From contig NZ_CP027218.1 in assembly GCF_004124275.1 (NCBI RefSeq), positions 248,001 through 312,000 of the forward strand: 64,000 nucleotides of DNA, in the 5' to 3' direction. A program made the translations under genes and the position numbers. Source of the stretch: Pseudomonas sp. DTU12.3 (lineage in GTDB: Bacteria; Pseudomonadota; Gammaproteobacteria; Pseudomonadales; Pseudomonadaceae). The notes beneath the pieces were generated by a model. It was not told the origin of the DNA and did not search any database. It saw nothing but the letters and a program-made list of their open reading frames with translations. Shown piece after piece: positions 1 to 11,802 of the stretch; position 1 is the first letter of the stretch, and the number at the start of each line of letters is the position of its first letter.

Positions 1-1
1 G

Positions 2-721
2 ATGGATGCGGCCGAACGTGAGCGTCTGGTCGGCCAAAGCCTGAAAGACATCGGCAAGTCGCTGACCGAAAGCGCCTGCGCGTGGATCTGGCCGGCGCAG
101 CGTTCGATTGATCTGGTGCGCGAAGTCGAAGGCCTCGACGTGCTGAAAGACGCCTTGGCCTCGGGCAAAGGCGTGGTCGGCATCACCAGCCACCTGGGCA
201 ACTGGGAAGTGCTCAACCACTTCTATTGCAGCCAGTGCAAACCAATCATTTTCTACCGCCCGCCAAAGCTCAAGGCTGTGGACGATTTGCTGCGCAAACA
301 GCGCGTGCAACTGGGCAACAAAGTCGCCGCCTCCACCAAGGAAGGCATCCTCAGCGTCATCAAGGAAGTGCGCAAAGGTGGTGCAGTGGGCATCCCCGCT
401 GACCCGGAACCAGCCGAATCCGCCGGGATCTTCGTGCCGTTCTTCGCCACGCAAGCGCTGACCAGCAAATTCGTTCCGAACATGTTGGCCGGTGGCAAAG
501 CCGTCGGCGTATTCCTGCATGCGCTGCGCCTGCCCGACGGTTCCGGCTACAAAGTCATCCTCGAAGCCGCGCCCGAAGCCATGTACAGCACCGACACCGC
601 CGAATCCTGTGCGGCAATGAGCAAAGTCGTCGAACGCTACGTCGCGGCGTATCCAAGCCAGTACATGTGGAGCATGAAGCGCTTCAAAAAGCGCCCACCC
701 GGCGAAGAACGCTGGTACTGA
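2..721 (+). CDS. htrB: Lipid A secondary acyltransferase, HtrB/LpxL family (5' end cut off)
   Basis: The visible 239 residues are the C-terminal four fifths of a lysophospholipid acyltransferase of the LpxL/HtrB family, which usually has about 295-310 residues. It transfers a secondary acyl chain from acyl-ACP to lipid A at the inner membrane. The catalytic H-x4-E motif is visible as HLGNWE near residue 64, followed by the glycine-rich strand and the AD-E-A-G-F-VPFF segment typical of the family. The frame is open at the window edge, so the ATG at position 2 is probably internal. It is followed by a PilZ gene, as I recall for the htrB1 region (PA0011-PA0012) of P. aeruginosa. The family is secure; which acyl position it modifies is inferred from synteny only. 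Confidence 0.85.
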   Translation: MDAAERERLVGQSLKDIGKSLTESACAWIWPAQRSIDLVREVEGLDVLKDALASGKGVVGITSHLGNWEVLNHFYCSQCKPIIFYRPPKLKAVDDLLRKQRVQLGNKVAASTKEGILSVIKEVRKGGAVGIPADPEPAESAGIFVPFFATQALTSKFVPNMLAGGKAVGVFLHALRLPDGSGYKVILEAAPEAMYSTDTAESCAAMSKVVERYVAAYPSQYMWSMKRFKKRPPGEERWY

Positions 722-747
722 GGTAATTGGCACACTCTGTGGATAAC

Positions 748-792
748 CTGTAGGAGCTGCCGCAGGTTCGGGCCGCGATCGGACGATCTTTG
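748..792. repeat. Single REP-like element
   Basis: A lone copy of the TAGGAGCTGCCGCAGG repeat ending in a GATCTTTG tail, in the short gap between the acyltransferase and PilZ genes. It resembles one arm of the doublets at 11725, 30123, 36352 and 59771 but carries an extra GTTCGGGCCGCGATCGGAC stretch and has no inverted partner. Confidence 0.6.
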
Positions 793-837
793 ATCCTGCT
801 TGAGTTATCCACAACCGTTCAAAAAGGGCGCACCAAG

Positions 838-1077
838 ATGTCCGAACAACGCAAATCCTTCCGCATCAAGATCACCCACGACAGCTTCGGCGAATGCCTC
901 GGGCAAACCCGCAACCTGTCCCCGACTGGCGTGTACGTCCAGCACCCGCGCTTGGCTTCTTTGCCCAAAGGCGCGGTGGTTTATGGCCAGGTACAGGACT
1001 TACCCACAGGCGCGCCGCGAGTGCGGATGGAAGTGGTGACGGTCGATGCGGAAGGCATCGGCCTGCGCTATCTATAG
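838..1077 (+). CDS. Single-domain PilZ protein (c-di-GMP receptor type)
   Basis: A 79-residue protein made almost entirely of a PilZ domain. The arginine motif R-K-S-F-R sits at residues 5-9 and the second c-di-GMP motif appears as NLSPTG (N/D-x-S-x-x-G), so both ligand-binding signatures are present. I chose the ATG at 838 because it places the PilZ motif at the N terminus in the usual way; an upstream in-frame start at 790 would add 16 residues overlapping a DnaA-box-like site. It probably binds c-di-GMP and acts on an unknown partner. It lies between the lipid A acyltransferase and a TPR gene on the opposite strand. c-di-GMP binding is inferred from motifs. Confidence 0.85.
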   Translation: MSEQRKSFRIKITHDSFGECLGQTRNLSPTGVYVQHPRLASLPKGAVVYGQVQDLPTGAPRVRMEVVTVDAEGIGLRYL

Positions 1078-1081
1078 AAAA

Positions 1082-1396
1082 TCACTGCGCCTGACGATCG
1101 AGCTTCTTCAAGAACACCGTCATTTCCTTCTCGGCCTGCTTGTCGCCATGCGCGCGGGCCGCTTCCAGACCTTGCTCCCACGCCTGACGCGCGGCAGCGT
1201 GATTGCCCAGCGCCAGCTGCGCCTTGCCCAACAATTTCCACGCCGCTGAATACTTCGGATCAAAGCCGACACAGCGCTGGAAATGCTCGGCGGCTTTGGC
1301 ATTTTCGCCCAGATCCAGATAGCCCTTGCCCAGGCCGAAGCGCAGCAGAGAGTTATCCACACCCTTGGCGAGCATTTTTTCCAGAGATTCGAGCAT
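1082..1396 (-). CDS. Small tetratricopeptide-repeat protein
   Basis: A 104-residue protein made of about two and a half TPR units, with spacing such as L-x2-G-x2-Y-x2-LG then A-x3-F near residues 20-42, and a second A-W-x-LG-x-A-x-LG unit near residues 50-80, ending in a charged helix. There is no signal peptide or membrane segment, so it is probably a cytoplasmic adaptor. Its stop codon lies 5 bases from that of the convergent PilZ gene. Two exact DnaA-box-like nonamers lie nearby, one inside the gene at 1353. The partner is unknown. Family assignment is firm, function is not. Confidence 0.8.
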   Translation of the reverse strand: MLESLEKMLAKGVDNSLLRFGLGKGYLDLGENAKAAEHFQRCVGFDPKYSAAWKLLGKAQLALGNHAAARQAWEQGLEAARAHGDKQAEKEMTVFLKKLDRQAQ

Positions 1397-1443
1397 GGGT
1401 GGATACCTTTTCGGGGGAGTGTCAGGTGTTGATCGGGTTTAGT

Positions 1444-1524
1444 GAGGCCGCTTTCGCGAGCAAGCCCGCTCCCACAGGGGGAATGCATTCCAAATGTGGG
1501 AGCGGGCTTGCTCGCGAAGAGGCC
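1444..1524. repeat. REP doublet, GGGAGCGGGCTTGCTCGCGA class
   Basis: Two inverted REP arms (TTCGCGAGCAAGCCCGCTCC and its complement) separated by a short spacer containing GAATGCATTC. It lies downstream of trkA (minus strand) and upstream of the TPR gene. It matches the intergenic REP/REPIN elements of fluorescens-group genomes. The same class recurs at 8773, 21147, 28602, 34915 and 55887. Confidence 0.9.
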
Positions 1525-1547
1525 ATCACAGTCAGCGAAATTCCGGA

Positions 1548-2924
1548 TCAGAAGAAGCTCAACCCCACATGAAACAGCTTCTCCACATCGCGAATATGCT
1601 TTTTATCCACAAGGAACAGAATCACATGGTCGCCCGCTTCGATCACCGTGTCGTCGTGGGCGATGATCACTTGTTCGTTGCGGATCACCGCACCGATCGT
1701 GGTGCCCGGCGGCAGGCCGATTTTCTCGATCGGCTTGCCAATCACCTTGCTCGATTTCGCATCACCGTGGGCAATCGCCTCGATCGCCTCCGCCGCGCCG
1801 CGCCGCAATGAGTGCACGCTGACGATATCGCCACGGCGCACGTGGGCCAGCAGCGTGCCGATGGTCGCCAGTTGCGGGCTGATGGCGATGTCGATATCGC
1901 CGCCCTGAATCAGATCGACGTAGGCCGGGTTGTTGATGATCGTCATGACCTTCTTTGCCCCCAGCCGTTTCGCCAGCAGCGACGACATGATGTTGGCTTC
2001 GTCATCGTTGGTCAGCGCGAGGAAGATGTCGGCGTCGGCAATGTTCTCTTCCAGCAGCAAATCGCGGTCGGACGCACTGCCCTGCAACACCACGGTGCTG
2101 TCGAGGGTGTCGGAGAGATAGCGGCAACGCGCCGGGTTCATCTCGATGATCTTCACCTGATAACGGCTTTCGATGGCCTCGGCCAGACGCTCGCCGATCT
2201 GCCCGCCGCCCGCAATGACGATGCGTTTGTAGGTTTCATCGAGGCGGCGCATTTCACTCATCACCGCGCGAATATTCTCACGCGCGGCGATGAAGAAGAC
2301 CTCGTCGTCGGCCTCGATCACGGTATCGCCCTGCGGCAGGATCGGCCGGTCACGGCGAAAAATCGCCGCAACGCGGGTTTCGACATTCGGCATGTGTTCG
2401 CGCAACTGCCGTAGTTGCTGCCCCACCAACGGCCCGCCGTAATAGGCACGCACCGCCACCAGTTGCGCCGCACCTTCGGCGAAATCGATCACCTGCAAGG
2501 CGCCGGGATGCTGGATCAGGCGCTTGATGTAGTTGGTCACCACTTGCTCGGGGCTGATCAGCACGTCGACCGGGATCGCTTCGTTCTGAAACAGTTGTTC
2601 CTCGCGATTGAGGTAGGACGCTTCACGCACCCGGGCGATCTTGGTCGGGGTGTGGAACAGCGTGTGGGCGACCTGGCAGGCGACCATGTTGGTTTCGTCG
2701 CTGTTGGTCACCGCCACCAGCATGTCGGCGTCATCGGCACCGGCCTGACGCAACACCGACGGCAGCGAGCCACGGCCCTGCACGGTACGGATGTCGAGGC
2801 GATCGCCGAGGTCGCGCAGGCGTTCGCCGTCGGTATCGACCACGGTAATGTCGTTGGCCTCGCTGGCCAGGTGTTCCGCCAGCGAACCGCCGACCTGTCC
2901 CGCACCGAGGATGATGATTTTCAT
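1548..2924 (-). CDS. trkA: Trk potassium uptake NAD-binding regulatory protein TrkA
   Basis: A 458-residue peripheral membrane protein that gates the TrkH/TrkG potassium channel. Two tandem RCK halves are visible. The first begins with the Rossmann loop [13 protein letters not shown] at residues 7-19 and ends in a TrkA_C segment around residues 140-220. The second begins with [12 protein letters not shown] near residue 240 and ends in a second TrkA_C domain. The length matches the family. It is the last gene of a leftward block def-fmt-rsmB-trkA, 22 bases after rsmB, so co-transcription is likely. A REP doublet lies just downstream. Confidence 0.97.
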   Translation of the reverse strand: MKIIILGAGQVGGSLAEHLASEANDITVVDTDGERLRDLGDRLDIRTVQGRGSLPSVLRQAGADDADMLVAVTNSDETNMVACQVAHTLFHTPTKIARVREASYLNREEQLFQNEAIPVDVLISPEQVVTNYIKRLIQHPGALQVIDFAEGAAQLVAVRAYYGGPLVGQQLRQLREHMPNVETRVAAIFRRDRPILPQGDTVIEADDEVFFIAARENIRAVMSEMRRLDETYKRIVIAGGGQIGERLAEAIESRYQVKIIEMNPARCRYLSDTLDSTVVLQGSASDRDLLLEENIADADIFLALTNDDEANIMSSLLAKRLGAKKVMTIINNPAYVDLIQGGDIDIAISPQLATIGTLLAHVRRGDIVSVHSLRRGAAEAIEAIAHGDAKSSKVIGKPIEKIGLPPGTTIGAVIRNEQVIIAHDDTVIEAGDHVILFLVDKKHIRDVEKLFHVGLSFF

Positions 2925-2946
2925 CCAGTCACTCCGTTGAATCCGT

Positions 2947-4257
2947 TTAGCCGCGCGCGGCAGCGATCTTGATCAGCTTGGCGTAGTAGAAACCGTCATG
3001 CCCACCCTGCTGGGCCAGCAATTGGCGGCCATGGGGCTGTTTGATCCCTGCCGTGGTGGCCAGATCCAGTTCGCGGGCGCCTGGTGTGCGCTCAAGGAAC
3101 GCGGCGATGACTTCGGTGTTTTCGGTCGGCAGCGTCGAGCAGGTGGCATACAGCAGGATGCCGCCGACTTCGAGGGTTTTCCACATCGCCTCGAGCAGCT
3201 CGCCTTGCAGTTGCGCGAGGGCGACGATGTCGTCGGGCTGACGGGTCAGCTTGATGTCCGGATGGCGACGGATCACGCCGGTGGCCGAGCATGGTGCATC
3301 GAGCAGGATGCGCTGGAACGGTTTGCCGTCCCACCATTTGTCGATATCACGGCCATCGGCAGCGATCAATTCGGCGTCGAGACCCAGGCGTTCGAGGTTT
3401 TCTTTGACTCGCACCAGACGTTTGGCTTCCAGATCCACCGCCACCACGCCGGCCAGTGCCGGTTCGGCTTCGAGGATGTGGCAGGTCTTGCCGCCAGGCG
3501 CGCAGCAGGCGTCGAGCACGCGTTGGCCCGGCGCCAGGTCGAGCAGGTCAGCGGCCAGTTGCGCGGCTTCGTCCTGCACGCTGATCCAGCCTTCGGCGAA
3601 ACCCGGCAGGCTGCGCACGTCGGCGGCGGCTTCGAGGATGATGCCGTCGCGGCTGTACACGCACGGTGTCGCAGCAATGCCGGCCTCAGTCAGCAGACCG
3701 AGGTAAGCGTCGCGGCTGTGATGGCGGCGATTGACCCGCAGGATCATCGGCGGATGCGCGTTGTTCGCCTCGCAGATGGCTTCCCACTGTTCCGGCCAGA
3801 AAGCTTTCAGGGATTTTTGCAGCCAGCGCGGATGAGCGGTGCGCACCACTGGATCGCGCTCCAGTTCGGCGAAAATCGTCTCGCTTTCGCGCTGGGCATT
3901 GCGCAACACGGCATTGAGCAGGCCTTTCGCCCAAGGTTTTTTCAGCTTGTCGGCGCAACCGACGGTTTCGCCGATGGCGGCGTGGGCTGGCACGCGGGTG
4001 TAGAGCAACTGATAGAGACCGACCAGCAGCAGCGCTTCGACATCGGCATCCGCAGCTTTGAACGGTTTCTGCAGCAGCTTCTCGGCCAGCGCCGACAGAC
4101 GTGGCTGCCAGCGCGCGGTGCCAAAGGCCAGGTCCTGAGTGAAACCGCGATCGCGATCCTCGACCTTGTCCAGTTGCGTCGGCAGTGAGCTGTTCAACGA
4201 AGCTTTGCCACTGAGTACGGCGGCGAGTGCCTTGGCGGCGGCCAGACGCGGGTTCAT
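2947..4257 (-). CDS. rsmB: 16S rRNA m5C967 methyltransferase RsmB
   Basis: A 436-residue SAM-dependent enzyme that methylates C967 of 16S rRNA. The N-terminal 140 residues form a NusB-like RNA-binding domain. The catalytic half shows the SAM loop [14 protein letters not shown], the motif [10 protein letters not shown] with a conserved cysteine, and the motif [15 protein letters not shown] with the catalytic cysteine. Its ATG overlaps the fmt stop codon by four bases (ATGA), which indicates translational coupling. The order def-fmt-rsmB-trkA is the standard arrangement in gammaproteobacteria. Confidence 0.97.
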   Translation of the reverse strand: MNPRLAAAKALAAVLSGKASLNSSLPTQLDKVEDRDRGFTQDLAFGTARWQPRLSALAEKLLQKPFKAADADVEALLLVGLYQLLYTRVPAHAAIGETVGCADKLKKPWAKGLLNAVLRNAQRESETIFAELERDPVVRTAHPRWLQKSLKAFWPEQWEAICEANNAHPPMILRVNRRHHSRDAYLGLLTEAGIAATPCVYSRDGIILEAAADVRSLPGFAEGWISVQDEAAQLAADLLDLAPGQRVLDACCAPGGKTCHILEAEPALAGVVAVDLEAKRLVRVKENLERLGLDAELIAADGRDIDKWWDGKPFQRILLDAPCSATGVIRRHPDIKLTRQPDDIVALAQLQGELLEAMWKTLEVGGILLYATCSTLPTENTEVIAAFLERTPGARELDLATTAGIKQPHGRQLLAQQGGHDGFYYAKLIKIAAARG

Positions 4258-5213
4258 TGCGCGTCCACCGCTGCGCCGAGCACCGTGCCGACAGCGAACT
4301 TCTCACGACGGCTATTGAACAGGTCGCTGAAATTCAGCGCTTTGCCGCCGGGCAATTGCAGGCGGGTCAGACACAGCGCCTGTTCACCGCAGGCGACGAT
4401 CAGCCCGTCCTTGCTGGCGCTGAGGATTTCACCCGGCGCGCCTTTGCCGTCGGCAATGGTTGCCGCCAGTACTTTCAGCGCTTCACCGTTGAGGGTGCTG
4501 TGGGTAATCGGCCATGGATTGAAGGCGCGCACCAGGCGCTCCAACTCAACCGCCGGACGGCTCCAGTCGATGCGTGCTTCGTCTTTGTTGAGTTTGTGCG
4601 CGTAAGTGGCGAGTTCATCGTTCTGCACTTCGCCTTCAAGGGTGCCAGCAGCCAGACCGGCAATCGCCTGCACCACGGCCAGCGGCCCCATCTCGGCGAG
4701 ACGGTCGTGCAGGCTGCCGCCGGTATCTTCGCCGGTGATCGGCGTGACCACCTTGAGCAGCATCGGCCCGGTGTCGAGGCCGGCTTCCATGCGCATCACG
4801 GTCACGCCGCTTTCGGCATCACCGTGTTCGACGGCGCGCTGAATCGGCGCCGCACCGCGCCAGCGTGGCAGCAAGGAGGCGTGACTGTTGATGCAGCCCA
4901 GACGCGGAATATCCAGCACCACTTGCGGCAGGATCAGGCCGTAGGCGACCACCACCAGCAAATCCGGTTTCAGCGCGGCCAGTTCAGCTTGAGCCTGCGG
5001 GTTGCGCAACGTCGGCGGCTGCAACACCTGGATATTGTTTTCCAGCGCGAGCTGTTTGACCGGGCTCGGCATCAGTTTTTGCCCGCGACCGGCCGGACGA
5101 TCCGGTTGGGTGTAGACCGCAACGATCTCGTAAGGGCTGCTCAGCAGGGCCTTGAGGTGTTCGGCGGCGAATTCCGGGGTGCCGGCAAAAACGATGCGCA
5201 GTGGCTCAGTCAT
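4254..5213 (-). CDS. fmt: Methionyl-tRNA formyltransferase
   Basis: A 319-residue enzyme that formylates Met-tRNA(fMet) using 10-formyl-tetrahydrofolate. Visible signatures are the N-terminal [12 protein letters not shown] strand-loop, the loop rich in basic residues near position 40, and [15 protein letters not shown] (residues about 108-122), which belongs to the formyl-transfer active site. A C-terminal OB-like tRNA-binding domain follows from about residue 205. The stop overlaps the start of rsmB. def lies 57 bases upstream, separated by a terminator-like hairpin at 5236-5259, so def can be expressed partly independently. Confidence 0.97.
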   Translation of the reverse strand: MTEPLRIVFAGTPEFAAEHLKALLSSPYEIVAVYTQPDRPAGRGQKLMPSPVKQLALENNIQVLQPPTLRNPQAQAELAALKPDLLVVVAYGLILPQVVLDIPRLGCINSHASLLPRWRGAAPIQRAVEHGDAESGVTVMRMEAGLDTGPMLLKVVTPITGEDTGGSLHDRLAEMGPLAVVQAIAGLAAGTLEGEVQNDELATYAHKLNKDEARIDWSRPAVELERLVRAFNPWPITHSTLNGEALKVLAATIADGKGAPGEILSASKDGLIVACGEQALCLTRLQLPGGKALNFSDLFNSRREKFAVGTVLGAAVDAQ

Positions 5214-5230
5214 GAAGGGAGTCTCATAAA

Positions 5231-5259
5231 AAGAAAAAGGCTTGCCGCAGCAAGCCTTT
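5231..5259 (-). terminator. Hairpin with T-rich tail between def and fmt
   Basis: A perfect 10-bp stem (AAAGGCTTGC / GCAAGCCTTT) with a four-base loop at 5236-5259. On the minus strand it is followed by CTTTTTCTTTTTATGAGAC. It lies after the def stop and only 18-45 bases before the fmt start. It therefore looks like an intrinsic terminator or attenuator that trims def transcripts before fmt. Confidence 0.75.
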
Positions 5260-5270
5260 GAAGAGGGGCA

Positions 5271-5777
5271 TCAAGCGTTCTGGCGGTGCTGCTTTTCCAG
5301 TTTCTTCTTGATCCGGTCGCGTTTGAGCGTGGACAGGTAATCGACGAACAATTTGCCGTTGAGGTGGTCGCATTCGTGCTGGATGCACACCGCGAGCAGG
5401 CCTTCGGCGATCAGTTCATAGGGCTTGCCGTCGCGGTCCAGCGCCTTGATCCTGACCTTCTGCGGGCGATCGACGTTTTCGTAGAAACCCGGGACCGACA
5501 GGCAGCCTTCCTGATATTGCTCCATTTCGTCGGTCAGCGATTCGAACTCGGGGTTGATGAACACCCGGGGTTCGGTGCGGTCTTCGGAAAGGTCCATCAC
5601 GACGATACGTTTGTGCACGTTGACCTGGGTCGCGGCGAGGCCGATGCCCGGCGCTTCATACATTGTTTCAAACATGTCGTCGACCAACTGACGCACTTCG
5701 TCGTCCACTACAGCCACTGGTTTGGCGATAGTGCGCAGACGTGGGTCCGGAAATTCGAGGATGTCTAAAATGGCCAT
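5271..5777 (-). CDS. def: Peptide deformylase
   Basis: A 168-residue metalloenzyme that removes the formyl group from new proteins. All three metal-site motifs are visible: GIGLAATQV near residue 45, EGCLSVPG near residue 90 and QHECDHLNG near residue 133. I start it at the ATG at 5777 ([15 protein letters not shown]), the usual beginning of the family; the in-frame upstream extension to 5888 looks like leader sequence. The gene is divergent from the LysM gene, sharing the 5778-5937 promoter gap. It is functionally paired with fmt. Confidence 0.97.
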   Translation of the reverse strand: MAILDILEFPDPRLRTIAKPVAVVDDEVRQLVDDMFETMYEAPGIGLAATQVNVHKRIVVMDLSEDRTEPRVFINPEFESLTDEMEQYQEGCLSVPGFYENVDRPQKVRIKALDRDGKPYELIAEGLLAVCIQHECDHLNGKLFVDYLSTLKRDRIKKKLEKQHRQNA

Positions 5778-5937
5778 AGGCTTTGATTGCTGCACGTATT
5801 GAGTAAAGTCGGGCGATGGCCTGGCAGGTCCGAAGATGCAGGCTACCGTTGTGAAGCGTAGCTTGTGCAATTTGCTCAAGCGAGCCACGGGGGCTCTGAC
5901 GGTTCACGCGAACGCACATGATAAAGGGATTCACTGC

Positions 5938-6963
5938 ATGAGGAAAACACTACTCGCCCTGCTGTTGCTGGCTTCGGCCGGCGTGGCGCAAGGGCAAGTG
6001 CAACTCAGGGATGATTTTCCACAGCAATACACGGTGGTTGCGGGTGACACACTCTGGGACATTTCCGGCAAATACCTGCGCGAACCCTGGCAGTGGCCGC
6101 AGCTGTGGCGGGCCAATCCGCAGATTGAAAACCCCAACCTGATCTACCCTGGCGACACGCTGACGCTCAGTTACGTCAACGGTCAGCCCCGCCTGATGCT
6201 CAATCGCGGTGAGTCGCGCGGCACCATCAAGCTCTCGCCACGGATCCGCACCAGCCCGGTGGCCGAGCCGATTCCGAGCATTCCGCTCAAGTCGATCAAC
6301 AGTTTTCTGCTGAGCAACCGCATCGTCGACAAGGTCGAGGAGTTCGACAAGGCGCCATATATCGTCGCCGGCGATGCCGAACGCGTGCTCAGCGGTACCG
6401 GTGACCGTATCTTCGCGCGCGGCCATTTCGACCCGAATCAGCCGGTGTACGGCATCTTCCGTCAGGGCAAGGTCTACACCGACCCGCAGACCAAGGAGTT
6501 TCTCGGGATCAACGCCGATGACATCGGCGGTGGCGAAATCGTTGCCACCGAAGGCGACGTCGCTACCCTCGCGCTGCAACGCACCACCCAGGAAGTGCGC
6601 CTCGGTGACCGCTTGTTCAGCGGTGAAGAGCGATCGATCAACTCGACCTTCATGCCCAGCGCGCCGACCAGCGCCATCAACGGCGTGATCATTGACGTGC
6701 CGCGCGGCGTCACGCAGATCGGCGTGATGGACGTGGTTACCCTGAACAAGGGCAAGCGTGACGGTCTGGCCGAAGGCAATGTGCTGGTGGTGATGAAAAC
6801 CGGCGAGACCGTGCGTGACCGCATTACCGGCCAGCCGCTGAAAATTCCCGACGAACGCGCCGGGTTGCTGATGGTGTTCCGCACTTACGACAAGCTCAGC
6901 TATGGCCTTGTCCTCAATGCTTCACGCTCGCTGGCGGTGCTCGACAAGGTGCGAAATCCGTAA
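5938..6963 (+). CDS. Secreted LysM domain protein
   Basis: A 341-residue protein with an N-terminal signal peptide (basic MRK, then a leucine-rich core, cleavage near AQG around residue 20). A single LysM peptidoglycan-binding domain follows at residues about 32-80, with YTVVAGDTLWDIS and the PNLIYPGDTL end motif. The remaining 260 residues contain no domain I recognise. A LysM protein divergent from def is, as I recall, the arrangement at PA0020 in P. aeruginosa. It probably acts in the periplasm on the cell wall. The ATG at 5938 is chosen because the signal peptide starts there; earlier in-frame starts add an implausible N terminus. Confidence 0.88.
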   Translation: MRKTLLALLLLASAGVAQGQVQLRDDFPQQYTVVAGDTLWDISGKYLREPWQWPQLWRANPQIENPNLIYPGDTLTLSYVNGQPRLMLNRGESRGTIKLSPRIRTSPVAEPIPSIPLKSINSFLLSNRIVDKVEEFDKAPYIVAGDAERVLSGTGDRIFARGHFDPNQPVYGIFRQGKVYTDPQTKEFLGINADDIGGGEIVATEGDVATLALQRTTQEVRLGDRLFSGEERSINSTFMPSAPTSAINGVIIDVPRGVTQIGVMDVVTLNKGKRDGLAEGNVLVVMKTGETVRDRITGQPLKIPDERAGLLMVFRTYDKLSYGLVLNASRSLAVLDKVRNP

Positions 6964-7046
6964 GCTTGCTTAACAAGTTACCAACAGAGTTATCCACAGC
7001 TTGTTCCGAATGGTTCGGGACTTATAACGATCAAGGATGATCCACG

Positions 7047-8144
7047 ATGCTCTCTGTCTGCACGCCGGTTTCGCCGGCGGAACTGGAAGCGCGCCTGCGC
7101 CTGCACCGCTTGCCGGAAATCGGTCCGAAGCGCTTTGCCAAATTGCTCGACGCCTTCGGCTCGGCGTCCAAAGCCATCAGCGCGCCAGCGAGTGCCTGGC
7201 GCTCGCTGGGAATGCCGGCGGCCTGCGCCGAAGCGCGACGCAGTCCTGAGGTGCGCGATGGCGCCAGCCATGCGATGCGCTGGCTAGAGCGCCCGGAGCA
7301 TCATTTGCTGATGTCCGATCAGGCGGATTATCCGGCGCTGCTGGCGCAGATTCCCGATCCGCCGCCGCTGCTGTTTGTTGCTGGCGACCCACTGATTCTG
7401 GAAAAACCACAACTGGCGATGGTCGGCAGCCGTCGTGCCTCACGCCCGGGGATGGATACGGCGGCGGCGTTCTCGCGCAGCCTTGCCGGGGCTGGTTTTG
7501 TCATCACCAGTGGTCTCGCACTGGGTATTGATGCCGCCGCGCATCAGGCGGCACTGGATGTCGGTGGCTTGACCGTGGGTGTGTTGGGCACCGGCCTGGA
7601 AAATTTTTATCCACAGTGCAATCGACGCCTGGCTGACGCGATGATTGCGTCCGGCAGCGCGGTGCTTTCAGAGTTTCCGCTGGACGCCGGACCGACGCCG
7701 AGCAACTTCCCGCGGCGTAACCGGATCATCAGCGGCTTGTCGCTCGGTGTGCTGGTGGTCGAGGCCAGCGTCGCCAGCGGTTCATTGATCACTGCGCGGC
7801 TGGCAGCGGAACAGGGGCGCGAGGTGTATGCAATCCCCGGTTCGATCCATCACCCCGGTGCGCGCGGTTGTCATCAATTGATTCGCGACGGTGCGGTGCT
7901 GGTGGAAACCATCGAACACATTCTCGAAGCGCTGCGCGGCTGGCAGCATTTGCCGTTGTTCACAGACACAGCGAAAGTCGATCACCCGTTGCTCGCCCTA
8001 CTCCACGCCGCGCCGCATACCAGCGAAGGTCTGGCCGACAGCAGCGGCTGGGCGTTACCGAAAGTGCTGGCAGCCCTGACCGAACTGGAAATGGATGGCC
8101 GCGCGGTATGCGAAAACGGCCGCTGGTTTGCGCGGGTGAGCTAG
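7047..8144 (+). CDS. dprA: DNA-processing protein DprA (Smf)
   Basis: A 365-residue DprA protein, which loads RecA onto incoming single-stranded DNA. A helix-hairpin-helix-like N terminus (residues 1-70) precedes the Rossmann-type core. The core shows VGSRRAS at about residue 127, SGLALGIDAAAHQAAL, the NFPRRNRIISGLS signature near residue 220 and ASGSLITARLA. A winged-helix segment occupies the last 65 residues. Two DnaA-box-like nonamers lie at 6990 (just upstream) and 7607 (inside). tsaC follows after 55 bases, the normal dprA-tsaC order. Confidence 0.96.
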   Translation: MLSVCTPVSPAELEARLRLHRLPEIGPKRFAKLLDAFGSASKAISAPASAWRSLGMPAACAEARRSPEVRDGASHAMRWLERPEHHLLMSDQADYPALLAQIPDPPPLLFVAGDPLILEKPQLAMVGSRRASRPGMDTAAAFSRSLAGAGFVITSGLALGIDAAAHQAALDVGGLTVGVLGTGLENFYPQCNRRLADAMIASGSAVLSEFPLDAGPTPSNFPRRNRIISGLSLGVLVVEASVASGSLITARLAAEQGREVYAIPGSIHHPGARGCHQLIRDGAVLVETIEHILEALRGWQHLPLFTDTAKVDHPLLALLHAAPHTSEGLADSSGWALPKVLAALTELEMDGRAVCENGRWFARVS

Positions 8145-8199
8145 GTTTTACAAGGAAGATCGGTAAACTGCGCGAAACCTGTTTGCGGAGAGTTTTTTC

Positions 8200-8757
8200 A
8201 TGGTCAACAGTTGGCGTGTGCAACAAGCCGCACGAGAGATTCGCGCCGGGGCGGTGATTGCCTATCCAACCGAAGCCGTCTGGGGGCTGGGTTGCGACCC
8301 GTGGAATGAAGAGGCGGTGGATCGGCTGCTGGCGATCAAGAATCGCTCGGTCGACAAGGGCCTGATTCTGGTGGCCGACAACATTCGCCAGTTCGATTTC
8401 CTGTTCGAAGACTTCCCGCAAGAATGGATCGACCGCATGGCCAGTACCTGGCCGGGGCCGAACACCTGGCTGGTGCCGCACCAGGGTCTGTTGCCGGAGT
8501 GGGTGACGGGCGTGCACGACACTGTGGCGTTGCGCGTTAGTGATCATCCACAGGTGCGCGATTTGTGTTCGATGGTCGGGCCGTTGATTTCGACCTCGGC
8601 CAACCCGCAAGGACGCCCGGCGGCGCGCACGCGGTTGCGCGTCGAGCAGTATTTCCGGGGGCAGATTGATCTGGTGCTGGGCGGGGAATTGGGTGGACGC
8701 AAGAATCCGAGCCTGATTCGTGATCTGGCCACGGGCAACGTCGTGCGCCCGGCTTGA
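8200..8757 (+). CDS. tsaC: L-threonylcarbamoyladenylate synthase TsaC (YrdC/Sua5)
   Basis: A 185-residue YrdC-domain enzyme that makes threonylcarbamoyl-AMP for the t6A37 modification of tRNAs reading ANN codons. The substrate cleft shows [10 protein letters not shown] at residues 27-36, a K-N-R followed by KGLILV, and STSANPQG near residue 132. The short length, without the Sua5 extension, fits the TsaC form. It follows dprA in the same direction. A REP doublet separates it from the convergent quinone reductase gene. Confidence 0.95.
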   Translation: MVNSWRVQQAAREIRAGAVIAYPTEAVWGLGCDPWNEEAVDRLLAIKNRSVDKGLILVADNIRQFDFLFEDFPQEWIDRMASTWPGPNTWLVPHQGLLPEWVTGVHDTVALRVSDHPQVRDLCSMVGPLISTSANPQGRPAARTRLRVEQYFRGQIDLVLGGELGGRKNPSLIRDLATGNVVRPA

Positions 8758-8772
8758 TACCGAGTAGCCTCA

Positions 8773-8838
8773 TTCGCGAGCAAGCCCGCTCCCACAATTG
8801 AAATGCATTCCAAATGTGGGAGCGGGCTTGCTCGCGAA
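8773..8838. repeat. REP doublet between convergent tsaC and quinone reductase genes
   Basis: Inverted arms TTCGCGAGCAAGCCCGCTCC and complement around an AAATGCATTCCAAAT spacer. It occupies most of the 89-base gap between two convergent stop codons and could act as a bidirectional transcript end. Confidence 0.9.
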
Positions 8839-8846
8839 GGGGCCGG

Positions 8847-10888
<2,042 letters not shown>

Positions 10889-10897
10889 GGATTACTG

Positions 10898-11719
10898 ATG
10901 GATCGTTACGTCGTTTTCGGTAACCCGATCGGCCACAGCAAATCGCCGATGATTCACAAGTTGTTCGCCGAGCAGACCGCACAGCAGCTCGACTACAGCA
11001 CCTTGCTGGCGCCGCTGGACGACTTCTCCGGCTGCGCCAAGGCGTTTTTCGTAGACGGTCGCGGCGCCAACGTGACCGTGCCGTTCAAGGAAGACGCCTA
11101 CCGTCTGGCCGACAGCCTGACTGCTCGCGCAGAGCGCGCCGGCGCGGTGAACACCTTGAGCAAACTGGCCGACGGTTCGCTGCTCGGCGATAACACCGAT
11201 GGCGCCGGGCTGGTGCGTGACCTGACGGTGAACGCCGGGTTCAGCCTGAGCGGCAAACGCATCCTGCTGCTCGGCGCTGGCGGCGCGGTGCGTGGGGCGC
11301 TGGAGCCATTGCTGGCGGAGAAACCGGCATCGGTGATCGTCGCCAATCGCACGGTCGACAAGGCTGAGTTGCTGGCGGAGTTGTTCTGCGATCTGGGGCC
11401 GGTGTCGGCCAGTGGTTTTGACTGGCTGCGCGAGCCGGTGGACGTGATCATCAACGCTACATCGGCGAGCCTGACCGGCGATGTACCGCCGATTGCGCCG
11501 AGCCTGATCGAGCCAGGCAAGACCTTGTGCTACGACATGATGTACGGCAAGGAACCGACGGCGTTCTGCCGCTGGGCCAGCGAGCATGGCGCGGCGGTGG
11601 CGATGGATGGTTTGGGGATGTTGGCGGAGCAGGCCGCTGAGGCGTTCTTTTTGTGGCGGGGTGTGCGGCCTGATACGGCGCCAGTATTGGCCGAACTACG
11701 CCGCCAACTGACGGGTTGA
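10898..11719 (+). CDS. aroE: Shikimate dehydrogenase (NADP)
   Basis: A 273-residue enzyme of aromatic amino acid biosynthesis that reduces 3-dehydroshikimate to shikimate. Substrate-binding residues appear in [13 protein letters not shown] at residues 6-18 and [11 protein letters not shown] near residue 60, which includes the catalytic lysine. The NADP loop [10 protein letters not shown] is near residue 127 and NATSASL near residue 185. It lies 9 bases after hemF. A REP doublet follows immediately. Confidence 0.97.
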   Translation: MDRYVVFGNPIGHSKSPMIHKLFAEQTAQQLDYSTLLAPLDDFSGCAKAFFVDGRGANVTVPFKEDAYRLADSLTARAERAGAVNTLSKLADGSLLGDNTDGAGLVRDLTVNAGFSLSGKRILLLGAGGAVRGALEPLLAEKPASVIVANRTVDKAELLAELFCDLGPVSASGFDWLREPVDVIINATSASLTGDVPPIAPSLIEPGKTLCYDMMYGKEPTAFCRWASEHGAAVAMDGLGMLAEQAAEAFFLWRGVRPDTAPVLAELRRQLTG

Positions 11720-11724
11720 AAATC

Positions 11725-11802
11725 AAAAGATCGCAGCCTGCGGCAGCTCCTACAGGGTGAACACCGATCCAATGTAGGAGCTGCCGAAGGCTGCGATCTT
11801 TT
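11725..11802. repeat. REP doublet, GATCGCAGCCTGCGGCAGCTCC class
   Basis: Inverted arms AAAAGATCGCAG...CTCCTACA and TGTAGGAGCTGCCGAAGG...CTTTT fill the gap between the convergent aroE and sulP genes. The right arm ends on the first base of the sulP stop triplet. This second REP class recurs at 30123, 36352 and 59771, with single arms at 17148 and 49417. Confidence 0.9.
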
